A program made the translations under genes and the position numbers. A stretch of 64,000 bases of DNA from Catonia carolina (taxonomy: Eukaryota > Arthropoda > Insecta > Hemiptera > Achilidae). The DNA is taken from contig JAQMRL010000002.1 in assembly GCA_035578175.1 (NCBI GenBank), forward strand, positions 96,574,748 through 96,638,747, read 5' to 3'. A model generated the notes under the pieces. That model worked only from the letters and a program-made list of their open reading frames with translations. It was not told the origin of the DNA and made no database searches. Shown here one piece after another: positions 1-12,472 of this stretch (within the stretch, counting starts at the first letter, position 1; every line of letters starts with the position of its first letter).

Positions 1-284
1 CTTTGGGGCTATTCGTCTCCAGCTAATCTTAGGAAATTCTGGTAACAAAGAGAATATTATATTATTATATTATCGATTTTGTCTGCTATGGTAACCAGAG
101 AACTGATTCTTTGCTTTATGTCTTAATTTTTAACATGCTCTACTCTGCAGACCCTACAGGTTTTATTAAACCAGTCCATCTCTAAGACCTCCAGCGTTTA
201 TTCGAGTAAGTTATGTACAAAAACTGAGGACAATATAATTGTAGTTACTGTGAGTTTGTGTCTATGATAAAATTAAATCCATAA

Positions 285-830
285 AAAATGAAAATACGTA
301 GACAAACGTGCCCACCAGTAGTACTTAATAACATTGTGGTGCCACAGTCAGAACCTGTAAAGTGCCTGGAGCTTCTTCTGTAACGCCCACTGACGCGGAA
401 CAAACATATTTTGACGAAACAGAGACAATTGGACTTACAATTGATAAATATTTCTTGGTTAACTGGGAGACGCTCACAACTGTCAACTGAATCAAAACTG
501 ATGCTATACAAGACAATGTTCAAGCCGGTCTAGACGTACGGGATACAACTCTGGGGGACAATAAAAAATATCAATATTAACATTTAAAAAAATGTTCAAA
601 CAAAATTTTTACTATCATCTCTTAGGATACCATGGTACATCCTAAACAAATATATCTATAACGACATACGACTTAACTCAGTAAGACAGGAAATTACACG
701 ATTTATCAAAACATACGAACAAAGACTAAACGGATATCCAAATCACCTCGCGATGAACTTACTACACGTTTACAAGTCTTAACAGATAGAATGAGTTGGA
801 TTTACTCAACAGATTCGAACATAAAATTAA
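285..830 (+). pseudogene. Decayed jockey-type LINE, ORF2 C-terminal end
   Basis: Joined across frames, the plus strand reads as the region after the reverse transcriptase of a jockey-clade ORF2: a QTCPPVVLNN segment, then VKCLELLL, then GRRSQLSTESKLMLYKT and a TYGIQLWG segment (the conserved WTYG of the thumb region). The Trp codon just before TYG is TAG at about 527, and a frame change occurs near 390, so it cannot be translated. The intact jockey element at 35-39 kb has the corresponding text at its own ORF2 C terminus, but the two are clearly different families. Only the 3' part of the element is present, as expected from 5' truncation during target-primed reverse transcription. Confidence 0.8.
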
Positions 831-2138
831 CTTTTTATTTTTGATATTTTTATGTGTATATAATATAAATATCTTCTTTTTCAATTTTGAATCATTTTAA
901 AATTACAAAAAGGTTATCGGTAAATATTATTATTATTATTGTATAATGTTGTTGTAAATTTATCTTTTCTATGTTAATCTTATTACTTATTGTTCTTGTT
1001 CCCTTTATAACAGAACGGATATTAAATTTTCTGATTGGATAAAATAAATGAAAATGAAGTAACAAAACAAATTATGTCGAATTTTAATTTTTTGGAAAGC
1101 AAATATTTATCAGCTGATGATATTTATAAAGTTGAAATGTAACCCGTTTAATTACTGTTAACTTTTTATATTAAAATTTAAAAAAGATAATTTGTTAGCT
1201 TAAGTAAACATAGAATACCATCAGTCATCCTAAAATGAGTAATAACGTTAATGGTTACTAATTGGGAACTACTGCTATTACTAAGTTTATAAATTATAAA
1301 TATAATTTTCTCTCGTTTTCCTTTTAATTAAATGACACTAAAACGTTTACATAGAATCTGAGTATATTTCATTACAGTTTGTATGGAAGGTACAGTAATA
1401 AATAGAACAAATCTTTTTTTTTAATATCAAGATAATGAAAATTTTAAAGTAAGATAATAGAAAAATAACTCAAAACACAATTCAATTTGACGAAGAACCT
1501 TTATAAAGAAAAGAAAATGGTACCTAAATCTAGAAACTATTGAAGAAAGCGTAATCGAAAGTCTAGCTAAATTTACGGGCACATGCACGGTTAGATTTTT
1601 GACGAAGACAGACTTAACTAAAAGATTCTTGAGAAAAATAGATGGAAATAAGAGCATGATAGGAATCCTAACGAAACAGAAGAACGAGAACAACAGACTA
1701 AGAATCAGAATCATGTAACAGTAATAGCTAGCTCCAATTCTAATCAAGCAAGCTCTCGGAAAACGAGAAAGCTTTAAGATATAAGTCCTTGAAGAAAAGA
1801 AAAGCACAAGGAAAGAGGTGGACAAGGACTAGGTTAATTTGACGAAAGTGTGGTCAAAACAAAACAAAACTGATAAAAAATAATAAAGTTAACAATATTA
1901 ATTTGGCTGAGTGTACATACTCCATTCGATATTAATTTCAAGTCGAAATGTTTCAAATAATTTTAATGATCGCTGTAAAACACTCATTATTTATTTGTTA
2001 ACTTATAATTTTACTTATATGCTTAAAAAATTTCATAATATGAAGTTAACTTCATATTCTGAAGCATTTCTTTTAATCTCGTTAAAAACCGTGCAACATT
2101 ATTTAGCCAACATTTTTATCTTTTATTATTTATATTGA
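831..2138. other. AT-rich DNA, nothing assignable
   Basis: No family-recognisable coding, RNA or repeat signal is seen. A 132-codon open frame lies on the minus strand at 1427-1825, but it is Leu/Phe/Ile-rich, has no motif, no start context and no splice sites, and fits a chance frame in AT-rich DNA. Confidence 0.5.
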
Positions 2139-2466
2139 ACCCACCGGGTTGGTCTAGCAGTAGAGTCGTCGCTAAAGTCAGCTTTTTAAACAGCTGATTT
2201 TTAGTACAAAGATTCTGTGGTTCAAATCCTAGTAAAAGTACAGTAGTAACTTTTTACGGATTTGAAATATAGACAATGGTTACTGGTGCACTTTGATTGA
2301 TGGAGGTTAATTAACTATACTTTTGAAGGAAAGGCAGGCCTGAGTTTGTACAAGACTGCACTTATGTTTTACCTGATGCATTTCATTTTGATCTCATTTG
2401 GGCATGGGGTTGCATATTGTTCTTAATTAAACAGATTGCATCATATACACATTAGGGATTAAAAAT
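2139..2466 (+). repeat. tRNA-derived SINE, family A, full-length copy
   Basis: Begins with CCCACCGGGTTGGTCTAGCA, a tRNA-like head with A box (TGGTCTAGCAG) and B box (GGTTCAAATCC at 2219-2229), the two internal RNA polymerase III promoter elements. The body carries an ACGGATTTGAA block and ends in ATTAGGGATT followed by A-rich sequence. Related copies lie at 23561-23910 (+), 16013-16236 (-, headless) and 48430-48751 (-). It does not fold as a functional tRNA: the head runs into a ~250-bp unrelated body. Confidence 0.85.
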
Positions 2467-2494
2467 TATTTGTCAAAAACCATAGTTTTTTTAG

Positions 2495-2660
2495 TTTAAT
2501 TTAAAGTCGCATCGATATCTTGATCACTGCTTCGAGCAAAACGGGTTGATTTGAACGTGTATGTATAATTTTCCAGACCCTAGCGGGTAATTGAACGCGG
2601 TACTTACGCTTTTCAACCTAGAACTTAAACACTGAGGGAAGGAGACATCCAAAGATACTT
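2495..2660 (-). repeat. tRNA-derived SINE, family C, diverged copy
   Basis: Read on the minus strand it has a tRNA-like B box (CGCGTTCAATTACC) about 75 bases from its 5' side and ends in the family tail GATGCGACTTTAAATTAAA. The same tail closes the copies at 28617 and 52186. The head is degenerate. Confidence 0.65.
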
Positions 2661-2819
2661 TATCTTAACTAATTGGTTATGATTTATTTTAAGCAGAAAG
2701 TTAGAAGTTAATGTAAAATTTTTAATTTTTACGATTACTTAAAATAAAAAAATCGTTTGGTTTAGTCCAAAGACCACATATTATAATATTAGAATCTTAA
2801 AAAAGAACAGTATTTATAA

Positions 2820-2876
2820 ATTTTATTTTTGATAAAGGTCGCATCAACTGCTAATGGTTATTAGCAACCACAATAG
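2820..2876 (-). repeat. SINE family C, 3' tail fragment
   Basis: The minus strand shows the closing segment of family C (AACCATTAGCAGTTGATGCG, then an A-rich end). It lies directly downstream of the RNase H LINE remnant, so it could instead be a tail shared between that LINE and the SINE. Confidence 0.5.
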
Positions 2877-2944
2877 GAATTATACTAATAACAATAAAAA
2901 CAACAAGTTCATAAATTGAAACATAAAAAAGAAAAAATTAGTAG

Positions 2945-3440
2945 TCCAATCAGATTTTGTCTTCAACAGCAATATAACGCAGAAACTTTAAAACTTTGTC
3001 ACAACTGTCTTTACACCTAACATTGTCATGAAATATTGCAGAAATACCAAGAAGAGTACGGGCGCTTTGAAGTTCTTGACATTCTGAAACGATATGTGAA
3101 ACCGTTGCTTTTCCGTCGCAGAAAGGGCACACTGTTGGCGTAAATTTTATGAGCAGATGCTGGTGTGATATAAGTGAGTGTCCAATCCGCAATCGGCAGA
3201 TGATAACCTGTTCCCTGCGATTATGAAATTCGGGTAGAGGAAATTCTCGTAAAGTTTTTCGTACCATGTGGAGTTTTGCAGGTGGCACCTCGGTCCACCT
3301 ATTGTTCCAGAAATCAAATAACTTTCTGTTGACGTGTGCCTTTAGGTCAAAATGAGAGACCCGATGGAAATTTTCTTGTAAGTGAGCAGCACGCTTGGCC
3401 GCAAGATCGGCTTTTTAGTTGCCTTGAACAATTTTTGTCT
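2945..3440 (-). pseudogene. LINE remnant with RNase H and C-terminal zinc motif (I/R1-like)
   Basis: The minus strand contains, in one frame, the last RNase H segment (GN-stop-KADLAAKRAA, where functional enzymes have GNE/A-AD), a linker, RREQVIICRLRIGHS, and then CPFCDGKATVSHIVSEC, the conserved CxxC...H...C motif that ends I, R1 and LOA type ORF2 proteins. The open part is 112 codons (2950-3288). An upstream in-frame stop replaces the Glu of GNE. Everything before the RNase H end is missing, consistent with 5' truncation. RNase H in such elements removes RNA from the RNA:DNA hybrid during second-strand synthesis. Confidence 0.85.
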
Positions 3441-4054
3441 ACGGGATTATAAAATTTAAAAAAATCGTCAGAACTTAGAAGAAAACAAATGAATGTACTT
3501 TTGATTAAGAACAATTTCTTTTAATATTACAGTGAAATGAAGTAATAATTAAAAAAGCACAAAGTTTAATTTTAATCGGTATTTAATGAAACATTAAAAT
3601 GAATTAAAGAAGTATATCTGAGTAAACATAAAACGCTCTTGGAGCGTATCTTGGTAACATGAGTCTATCTAACCTATTTAATTAAATTTTACAAACAAAC
3701 TTAAATTGAAACATAAAATTCAAATTTTCTTTCAAAATTCTTACATCATGAACCCTAAATATTTCTCAAGATTAAAAAGATTATTCTAATTCATAAAGAA
3801 AAATGGAATACATTAACCCTTTTTTGTCTTTGCCGTAATGTACAAATTACTTTAATATAATACAACAAAGGCGAAATAATTTATATATGTATGCTACGTG
3901 TGAAATTTAACAACTATGCATAAATAATTGAAGCTTATTATGTTAAGGTAATGTTTTTATGCTTAACTTGTGATGAAAATATTTTCTTCTTTTGGAAAAT
4001 TTTGCAATATGAAAAAGGTACTATAAGCAGGCGTTTATTATACGAGTACGGTAC
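3441..4054. other. AT-rich spacer
   Basis: Nothing recognisable in this stretch on either strand. Confidence 0.5.
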
Positions 4055-5275
4055 AATATTTTTACTGTCTCTTGCTATTTATGAAATAAATGAAAAGGTA
4101 TATAGATATTTGAGAATCGAGTTTTCACCGGAAATACACGTTTTCAGGCCACGTGAACCAAAAAACCATGTTTTTACCAATCTCTGCTTGTGCCTTTCTT
4201 GTATGTGATCAAAAAATATCAACAACAGAAAATTGTTCATTATTAAAACATGGGACTTAAGGTCACTACCCAACAGAAACATTCTTATAAAAATTGGTCA
4301 ACCAGAAGTAATTTATTCGGGCAATTTTCACTTTTTCAATTTTCTCAAAATCGCTTCTACGGTTTTGTTTAAATTTGTCTCATTTTCTACATCTTTTGTG
4401 CTCTACAAAATAGGGTAAGCGGCAGTGTGGTGACATTTGTAGGGGCTCTGCTCTCGTTATTTTTTTTTGGGATTGCGGCCTCATTATTCATTTATGCGAA
4501 AGTGTATGTGGGTATCCCACGAAGAGGATGCTATTTTTGTAATATGCTATTTTTGTAATATTTTCGTTGCTATCAATGCTTAGCTATTGATGGACATCAA
4601 ATCGAATAAACGTTAATGAAACAAACTGTGTTCATTAATAATTTATCACTTTCATATTTCTTTCAGTTCTTTAATTTTTCTTACTTAAGTAACATTGTAA
4701 CCAATCACAAATTTTGTTCTGGTTAATCATACAAATGAAACTCGAGAATACTTTTATACATATCTATTTATTATAACTGTAAAGTTTCCAGTCTGTAGAG
4801 TGTGCGATACGTCCGGCATATTAATTCAAAAGTAGCAACCTTTTCGTGGGACACCCAGTACATTGCTCCTACAGTTAGTTAAGCGGCAATAATAATTTTC
4901 TGTATTTTTCTCATTGAAATTGGTAAAAAGTTATTTCTTTTAAGATTGCGGTCGTAGATACATTTTGAAACAACGGTGCATGTAGACTTATTGAGGTTAT
5001 AGAAAATTTAAAACCTTACAACTTTAATTTTAAGCATTTTTTCTATAGAGCTTAGTCTAGGGTCAATTAGTGATATTCGTCTTTCTAAGTCCAATGGAGG
5101 CTTTTATTAAAATTTGGATTTGCATTTAGCGTCACTCATGGTTAAAATTAGGTTATGTTTTTAATTTTAAGTAGTGTAGCTACTCATATTTATTAAACAT
5201 AATATGTTTCGTATTTGTCATTATTTACCTAGGCAAGTGAAAGCCGAGTAGTGTTTGACACCAAATTTTATATGT
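4055..5275 (+). repeat. Dispersed repeat FB-A, copy 1 (split by a MITE)
   Basis: Homologous, with heavy divergence, to 20893-21690 (+) and 22130-23095 (-). Shared landmarks in order: CTCTTGC near the start, GAGTTTTCACCGG, ACACGTTTTCAG, a block around TTGGTCAACC(A/G)GAAGTA, AGATAGGGTAAGCG-type sequence, AGAGCTTAGTCTAG, CTCATGGTTAAAATTAGGTT, and a close at GGCAAGTGAAAG plus GTGTTTGACACCA. No coding capacity is seen. The 4509-4857 MITE interrupts it. Confidence 0.75.
4509..4857. mobile_element. 349-bp MITE with ~24-bp terminal inverted repeats
   Basis: The left end TGGGTATCCCACGAAGAGG and the reverse complement of the right end TGGGTGTCCCACGAAAAGG differ at two positions and continue into TGCTA. 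The element has no ORF, so it is non-autonomous. No exact target-site duplication could be settled from the flanks (...GTATG / GTACA...), so its superfamily is not assigned. A short internal tandem (ATGCTATTTTTGTAAT twice) lies near 4528-4560. It sits inside the FB-A repeat, so it arrived later. Confidence 0.8.
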
Positions 5276-6124
5276 ACTTTTTCGTGTGATATGAGACTGT
5301 TACGAGTTTCTGTTTCTTGTGAGTTGTCTATCTATGTGAAAACCTAGGTAGTGTGTTTGAGTTGTGTGTGGCAGAGGAATATTATTAATGAAAGCGTTGG
5401 GGAGTTTTCCGCGTAAGGGTTAACGTCATGTGTTGAGATTTGTTTTAATTAATTTTTATTTTTCAAAAATTGAAGCCATTGGTCAAGTTCAAATTTCCAG
5501 CCTACACTCTCAATAGTCTTTTACTGTAGGCTTTTTGTCATTCTTTTGTTCACCAGGTACTATTTTTCTGTACTTCGTGGAAGTTCTTGAAGTCACGTAT
5601 CAGTGGTCTGAATTTGGTTCGGTCCATTCTGTTTCATCGGTTTATCCTTGTTTTTTTCAATATATTTTTTGACTTCTTTTTGCCATTGATCACACCTTAG
5701 TTCTAATTGCTTAGTGTCATTTTTTCATATAATTTTTTTTAATACATAACCTGTTGTATAACAAAAAATGCAACTTATCGATTAGATTTAACACACGAAA
5801 AAATTACAACCCACTGGTGTAATTAACAAAATATAACATTGAAACATATTATACTATTCTTAATTATTACTTAAAATCAAAATTAAATAGTGTTTAAAAT
5901 TAAAAAAATAATAAAAAAATGACCAAAACCTCCTTTGAAATGAATAAAAACAAAATGAGAAGTAACAAAAATAATAAGAACATGATTCTGAAATATATGT
6001 ACACCGAATTTTACTGGAGATAATTAAAAATCATTCAGTCATTTACAACATTCACACTCAAACACGCCAGTCATCTACAGAATACTAATACATTATATTA
6101 TTTACAATTGAAAATCACACTTTA
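5276..6124. other. AT-rich spacer
   Basis: Mostly unassigned. A short minus-strand frame (~5575-5705) reads KQLELRCDQWQKEVKK and onward, with charged, exon-like composition, but I see no convincing splice sites and no family. Confidence 0.4.
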
Positions 6125-6400
6125 TTATATTATTGTATTAGAATCGCCCTTGGAGATCCAGTACTGTAGCACGTTTTAGTCTATGAACATCATTACTGTT
6201 GTCTAAGAGATTCTCCAGTGCTAAGTGATTTACGTGGTTGTTTTGACGTTTGATGTATTTACTACTGAAACTTCGTATTTATTCTCGTACCGTCTGCACA
6301 TCCCTATCACGATTTATATCGGCGTTGGTAATATACCACGGTGCATTTAGTATGGTCCGCAGAGCTTTTCATTGAAACCGTGTCATAAAATTATTTTTGT
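6125..6400 (-). pseudogene. Decayed jockey-type LINE, extreme ORF2 C terminus
   Basis: The minus strand reads, in essentially one frame with scattered stops, ALRTILNAPWYITNADINRD, then VQTVRE, a SSKYIKR segment and NHLALENLLDNSNDVHRLKR, followed by a short tail. This is the C-terminal tail of jockey ORF2; the intact element at 35.4 kb has TLRLIANAPLYVSNKTLHTD at the corresponding position. Only the last ~90 codons survive. It appears closer to the remnant at 285-830 than to the intact copy. Confidence 0.8.
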
Positions 6401-9400
6401 CATTCATTTTATGTATGTATCCATAGAATTTTAGATTTCTTGATAATTTTTATCACCCTTTCAGTCATTCATAAATAATTAAAAAAAAAATTCAACAGTG
6501 TTTCTATTTGTTGTCTTCAAACTTTTTTCAACGTTTTTGTTCCTAAAATATTTCTCTCAAATCTCTCTGTTTCTCTTATATTTAAACCAGTCTTTTCGGT
6601 CCTTGCATCTCTTCGCATTCAACAAATTAATTTTTTTAAACTACGACCATGAAATATGTTTTAGTGAACGTAAACACTAATAAAAGTTTAAATTACTACA
6701 GTATTTACCTTCTGTATTATCATTACGTGCAAGCAATCAAATATAAAACTGAAAAAAATATAATTTTCAAAATTTGGTGATAATTTTTCAGTGTTGTACT
6801 ATAAATCAAATAAAAACTAAATCTTTTCTTGCAGTGGCGGATTTTCACAATGAATCAAAAAATTACACCTAATAAGAAACTTTTATCTCAGTTAAATTTT
6901 GTGGTTTGAGCAAGTTTAGCTCATTACCAAAATACTACCAAAATAATTGAATAAAGCATTTTTTAAACACTTCAAGAAATTTAATAGTATTTTACCTTTA
7001 TTTTTATTCAGTTTTATTCTTAATAGTAAAACGGATTATGTTTCAATTACCTACTAGTATGTTTAATTTTAAGTAGTTGGTAAAATAATTTTACCGTGAA
7101 ATGAAAAATTAAGTTAAATCATTTTAAGAATTTGATCCTTTATGTTATATAATTTTAACTTACGTTACCTTAAATATCAGAGAAGTTTAAGAAGTAAAGG
7201 TTCGTTTAATCCAATAATTATTATACAAAATCGTCAGTCCGTACTAAATTATTACATATACTAAGAGTAACCGCAAAATTTGATACTCAATTTTAATGAG
7301 AGGGAATGCTGCTGAAATGGTATACTAATTAAGTATGCAATTTTAAACAGGCAATTTCACTTTTCCATCACTATTATACAGTTTGAAAATTGCTTCTTAC
7401 AATTTCATTAGGGTTAGCTTCGATGGTTTGTTAATAAAATCGTTCAAATTGCTTTCTATTTCTCTGTTCATTTTTTACCCTGGGTTATGTAGCTTGAATG
7501 ATTTTTTCGTAGCAATGATATTTCGTTACTTTGTAATTTTGACTAGATACTTTCAAGTTATTTAACCACTCTTAAGTGTTCTTAATAAATTATGTTGACT
7601 TTTCTAAAGATTTTAATTTTTTAAGTAGATTTGTTATGTGGTCGTAGTAGAAAATTCATATCGGTAAATATGTAATTAAAAAAGTATCCAAACGATTATT
7701 GAAAATAGCCTCAAAATTATCACTAAAGAATAAAGTTCCGTCAGAAAACCAGCTTGGAATAAAGGAGTAGAATAATTATGAGGTATTGCTATACCATTAG
7801 AAAAAATACACATTTAGACAATACAGGCAAAATACTAATTACAATAACACATTGTTGCTACCACCAACAACGGTTTTCAAAATGACTAACTCATACCATT
7901 TCACATATTTAGCAAAATGTTTTTATAATTACGTCTATACCATATATTTTTTATCTATAATATTTGACAGAATACAATACGTTACCAGAAAATAAGATAT
8001 AAATTATGAACAAATAACATGAAATAAGAAGAAAAACAAAGATTGATACCCAGTGGTGTATCTTTCGGTAAATAATATTACATTTAAAAGAATAAAAAAA
8101 TATATGCCGGGTGAGGCAGATAAGGTGTTCCAAATTGATTGCAGGAAAACGAAGTGACACAGAGTGATAGGAAAAATGTTTCCCTATAATGTGACCATTG
8201 GCTTTTCAACAAAAATATTTCGTCCAATTTGAATTTACAGGGAAAACTGAAGTACCATGTTCGAATTTCGTAATTTTCAAAAGTAAACGTGTATGTTTTC
8301 TGGCACAGTTTGACTTGGCCACGACTAATTTGTGAGTTAACTGTAAAATTTTCAGTTTCACAGTCGCTAAAACATCTGAAAGAAAGTCGCTACGTGAAAC
8401 TAGTTTCACTAGTTGAACAAGCAGCTTTTCAGGGTTTCTGGATGACCGCTAACCAACCGGGTGGCTCTTTGCAAAATAATCCAAAATATCAGCAATCATA
8501 TTTCCCAAACGTTACAAAATCACGGCAAGTAGCTATTAAAATGGGAGATTTTTTTATAATGACTCACTTTATGACATCAAAAAATTCAACAAAAAAAAAT
8601 TTTACCTTTTATTGGGAAATTTGGCTTTCTTTCATTACAGATTTATTTCTTTAAATTTGGTTTGAGCAGGGAAATATAAGATTTTGTCTAAAATCATTTA
8701 TTGTTCTTAAACAAATGCAAGTTAATTATTCAAACTATTTTTCACCAGCTTTGAACAGATCAGGAGAACAAAAATTAATTGAATTCAGAAATCTTTTCTA
8801 AAAATTGTTTTAATTTACTGAAATTTAAATAAATTCATTACAAACATGAATGTGTATAAAACAAAAGCTTAAATGTAATTTTGATGTTAAAGAGATTTAC
8901 ACTCACAAGTGCAGCACTTTCAACCAAAAATTCTTTTAAGAATTTAGTTCTATTCTTTGCCGTTCTGATATAAATAGAGGCATTTTTAACGGAGCCAATA
9001 TTTCATTTATTATTTTTTCCTCTTAATATATTATTTTACATTATAAGTATGAAGAAAGTTGAAGAGATAAGGGTTGTTAACATCTCATGAAAAGTTACTT
9101 TTGAAACTCCTCCTTGTTTTAAAACCATACTCTTTTTTATACTCAATGACACTTAGCACATAATTACATAATTTTGATACATTATGAACAAACTTCATAC
9201 TTCTACGTACATTTATATACATTTACATGGCTTGTAGTAATTTAACGTAGGTAATTATGTTGTTGAATTTAAACAGCAATTGACTTTTATGTTTTTTGTA
9301 GACTAAATTAGTTAAAATTTTTAATTGTAGAAACATTATTAAGACCACAAAGTTGCAAAATTTGCAACCTTTTTAATAGGTTAAAGATTCAGAATCCCGA

Positions 9401-11649
9401 TTATATATTTTGTTCTGTAATTTCACAATAACCTTTAAATGTCTTTCACAAAACTATGTCGTACAGATAAAGTGTCAAACTAAAGACATTTGATTTAAAA
9501 AATTTAATAACCTATTTTATGCTACTTCCCTAATGATCAAATCAATAACCTCAAAATAAAGCTGTAAGGAACGGGAAAAATACATTTTGGAATTGAATGC
9601 CAAAACTAAAATAATTTTTTATTTTCAAATAAGCTACAGTATAAAATTGAACGTATGCAAATACTGTAATACCACAGCAGTTCATTCAAAGTTATACCAA
9701 TTCGTATAATAAATGGACAGCTTGCTAGGTTCAAATTATTGAAACTCATGAATGGTATATTTCAAATAATATAATATGGCAAATCCTCTTAACTGGAGTT
9801 CCATTTAGCGAAACTATACTTGACTTCAATTTTCCCACTGGGTTTTAGGGCAGTAATCTATTTTTGCAAACACTTAGGCTATCACATCGACTATTTAAAT
9901 TTTGCTGGTACTAAACTTGCAATGAAATTTTCGAACACGGGAATGTTAAGAGCCATTTTTATGCTCACTTCGGTAAAATGAAATAAGCCTAGGCCTAAAT
10001 TTATTTTTAAATGATTCATAATGTAATTATTTATATTTAAAAAAGTGTTTTTAAGTTTTGCAAACAAATGTTTTGTGTAAAAGTAAAATAAAATACAACA
10101 TTCGACACATAGGTATATCTTGATAAATTTTTTTATGATAAATCCTTTCATAAAACTCTAACATATATGTAATAACAACTCTTTACGAAGGAAAATAATT
10201 ACACTATATCTTCCTCAATAATTTTCATACATTACATCACTAATTTTCGAGAATTGCAGTAAATCTAATCTAAAACTTATTCCAATGAAGTTATACAGAG
10301 TGATCAGTGTTGAAGTGTTTATCAAATAAAGTGAGTACGTCCATACTAACTTTATGATACTTGTTAGTTGAATATCTAACTTTGTTTCCTTTACTTGTAA
10401 ACAAAATATATAGTAATTTCGTGACTAAAACAATTTCAATCTAAACTTTAATGTCATCGTGGATGATCAGCTGCAAGCACTTCAAAATATATGTTAAGTT
10501 ATTGATCGAATTCGGAAAACGTTAATGAGAATTTCAATAATTTGTATATACTTGCATAAATTTCACTCTGATTTTAAATCTTAAATTACGCGATAACTAG
10601 AAGTTGCTTGCTTGACCCAGTTATCTAAATTCTAAGAATTCCCAAATGAACTGTGGTTACAATAACGAAATCCCTGAAGAGTAATATCATCAACATAGTT
10701 ATTTCGTTCGATAGTATTGTATTCTACTAGTCATTAAGCAACGTAAATAAGTCCTTAATCATTATCATTTTTAGTTAAATAATGTAGTACAATTGTATGT
10801 ATTCATTAACTTCATTTTAAATAAAAATATTAAGATTCATACTTATCAGACTGAAAATGCTTTATCTTTTTTAATAATATTCAATAATATGTTTTCTATA
10901 TTGCTGGTACTTGCTAGTAATTGTAAAAAATAACTCAGTTTCTACAATTGTTTATAATAAGAGCTAGGTTATGTAAAGGTTTTGCACATAAAAAAATTTC
11001 TTGAATTTTGTTGATTTATATCCGCTGAACAAATGAAGATGTACGTTATAAGAGAATACTTAGGCCTAAGTTTACGATAATGCTAAAATATTTGTCAGCG
11101 ACATGGTAACCTCCATATTAATAAACCAACATAAAAGGTACGGGGGGAATTCTAAAGAAACAGAAGGAAGAAATTAGGAATAACAAGGAAGCTTGTTTAA
11201 ATAAAAGTTAATTTAAAAGAAAACGTTTTCAACTTAACGATTGAACGTATAGGAAAACTAAGATCAGCCGCGTTTCAGAAAATAGAGAGAGCAAGAAAAC
11301 TAAAGCTCATGAAAGAAAGATCGGTGCAAGACAAAAATTAAGAAAAATCAGCTAATGAAGGAATGGGGTTTTTTGCAGGATACGTGACCATTATGGCCAT
11401 TTCGCAAAAAATTTGTCACCATTATAAAAAGGTAGGCTATAACATCTTGCATGGACAGAATATAAATGTTAAAGATCAATTTTCTAGTTTCCAGAATGTT
11501 TGCGGAACAATACATCAAACTACAAAAATCAAATGTCGATAATTGTACACACTTAAGCTTCTATATAGAATTTTTAAATAAAAAAAACATTTGGCTCACC
11601 ATCTCTCATCTTTTGTGTGGTTGTGAAATATGGACAAACTCTTAGTCCG
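6401..11649. other. Long AT-rich stretch without assignable genes
   Basis: No TE protein, splice-bounded exon or RNA gene was recognised. A 121-codon plus frame (8289-8654) and an 86-codon minus frame (9891-10151) carry no known motif. Around 11220-11340 (+) a short charged frame (LRSAAFQKIERARKLK) could be a LINE scrap but is too short to call. Such a region is plausible intron or intergenic DNA downstream of the receptor exon at 12.4 kb. Confidence 0.45.
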
Positions 11650-11980
11650 CAGATAACTAATTCCAAGAAACTGAGTGAAGCTTATACTTCCTAGGAGGAA
11701 GTATTGTTAGATATAAACTGCTGGGCAAGATTTCGAATGTTAGAATAAGGGAGGAATCAAGAGTTTTAAATAGGCTATAAGTAACAAGATTAGGGCTCAT
11801 AGGAGAGGATGGTGTAAACACCTGGTTAGGACGAGTTTCAACACGTTTCTTATGGTAACAGTCGTTATAAGCCAGGTGGCACACGAGATGTTGGCAGAAC
11901 TCTCAGAAGACGGTTACTGTAAATTTTAAAATCCTAGTACTTGAAGGAAGAAAAAGACTGTATGTAACTACTAGGGCTGT
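11650..11980 (+). pseudogene. LINE remnant, 3' end of reverse transcriptase ORF
   Basis: The plus strand carries, across two frames, AHRRGWCKHLVRTS (compare the common RRLRWLGHLVRM block) followed by YKPGGTRDVGRTLRRRLL (compare PxGxRxxGRPxxRW) and an EEK-rich tail. This order is standard for the C-terminal region of CR1/RTE/L2-like LINE polyproteins, but frame breaks are frequent, so the call rests on block order rather than a continuous alignment. Confidence 0.5.
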
Positions 11981-12235
11981 GATGATCAACATTATTTATA
12001 ATGTAGTTATTAATTTTACCATACAAAAAAAACGTCTTTCATACTTTCGACTGTGTTTTATCAACTGTGAACTTACCAGTTATTACAACATTGTAAAACA
12101 CTTAATAGGTTCTCTCAAACCGTGTTTCCTATTTGAAATTTGAAATTTGTGTTCTTGATATAAGTGTTATGAACTGTTAACGCTACAAAATAGGAAACTA
12201 TCTTCTGGATTAAAATCATAACTATATGGCTAGTA

Positions 12236-12345
12236 TTTTATAATATAATTGTTAATATATTTTATAATTGTTAATGTTAAATTATAGTATAATGTTAATT
12301 TTAATATAATTGTGTAATTGTTTATAATATTGTTAATATAATTAA
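12236..12345. repeat. AT-only degenerate minisatellite in intron
   Basis: Repeated variants of TAATATAATTGTTAAT. It lies within the intron immediately downstream of the receptor exon (minus-strand sense). Confidence 0.6.
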
Positions 12346-12357
12346 TTATACACTTAC

Positions 12358-12472
12358 CTTGAAAATATGGAATCAGTTTACACATTAGAGCGCCGAAAAT
12401 AAAATTTCGAAGCACTTGGCCAACTAATGTAAACGGAACACAGAAAACACCAAGGAGAAGGTCAGAAACTGC
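12358..12472 (-). CDS. Exon of a neuropeptide GPCR (CCK/sulfakinin-receptor-like)
   Basis: A 115-bp minus-strand exon is bounded by an acceptor (TTGTTGCAG, ending at 12473) and a strong donor (AAG|GTAAGTG). It encodes 38 residues: AVSDLLLGVFCVPFTLV is transmembrane helix 2 with the conserved Asp (D2.50), then GQVLRNFIFGALMCKLIPYF with the extracellular-loop Trp/Phe-Gly block and the helix-3 Cys that forms the conserved disulfide. The exon starts in phase 0 and ends in phase 1 after Gln. The text most resembles cholecystokinin/sulfakinin receptors (LLRNFIFG...CK...YF); related peptide receptors are possible. Helix 1 should lie at higher coordinates and helices 3-7 at lower ones; I found neither, implying long introns. 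Confidence 0.8.

Noticed and set aside
1427..1825. 132-codon minus-strand open frame
   Set aside because: Low-complexity hydrophobic text, no motif, start context or splice sites; expected by chance in AT-rich DNA.
8289..8654. 121-codon plus-strand frame
   Set aside because: No domain, no codon-use signal, and the end is AT-rich low-complexity text.
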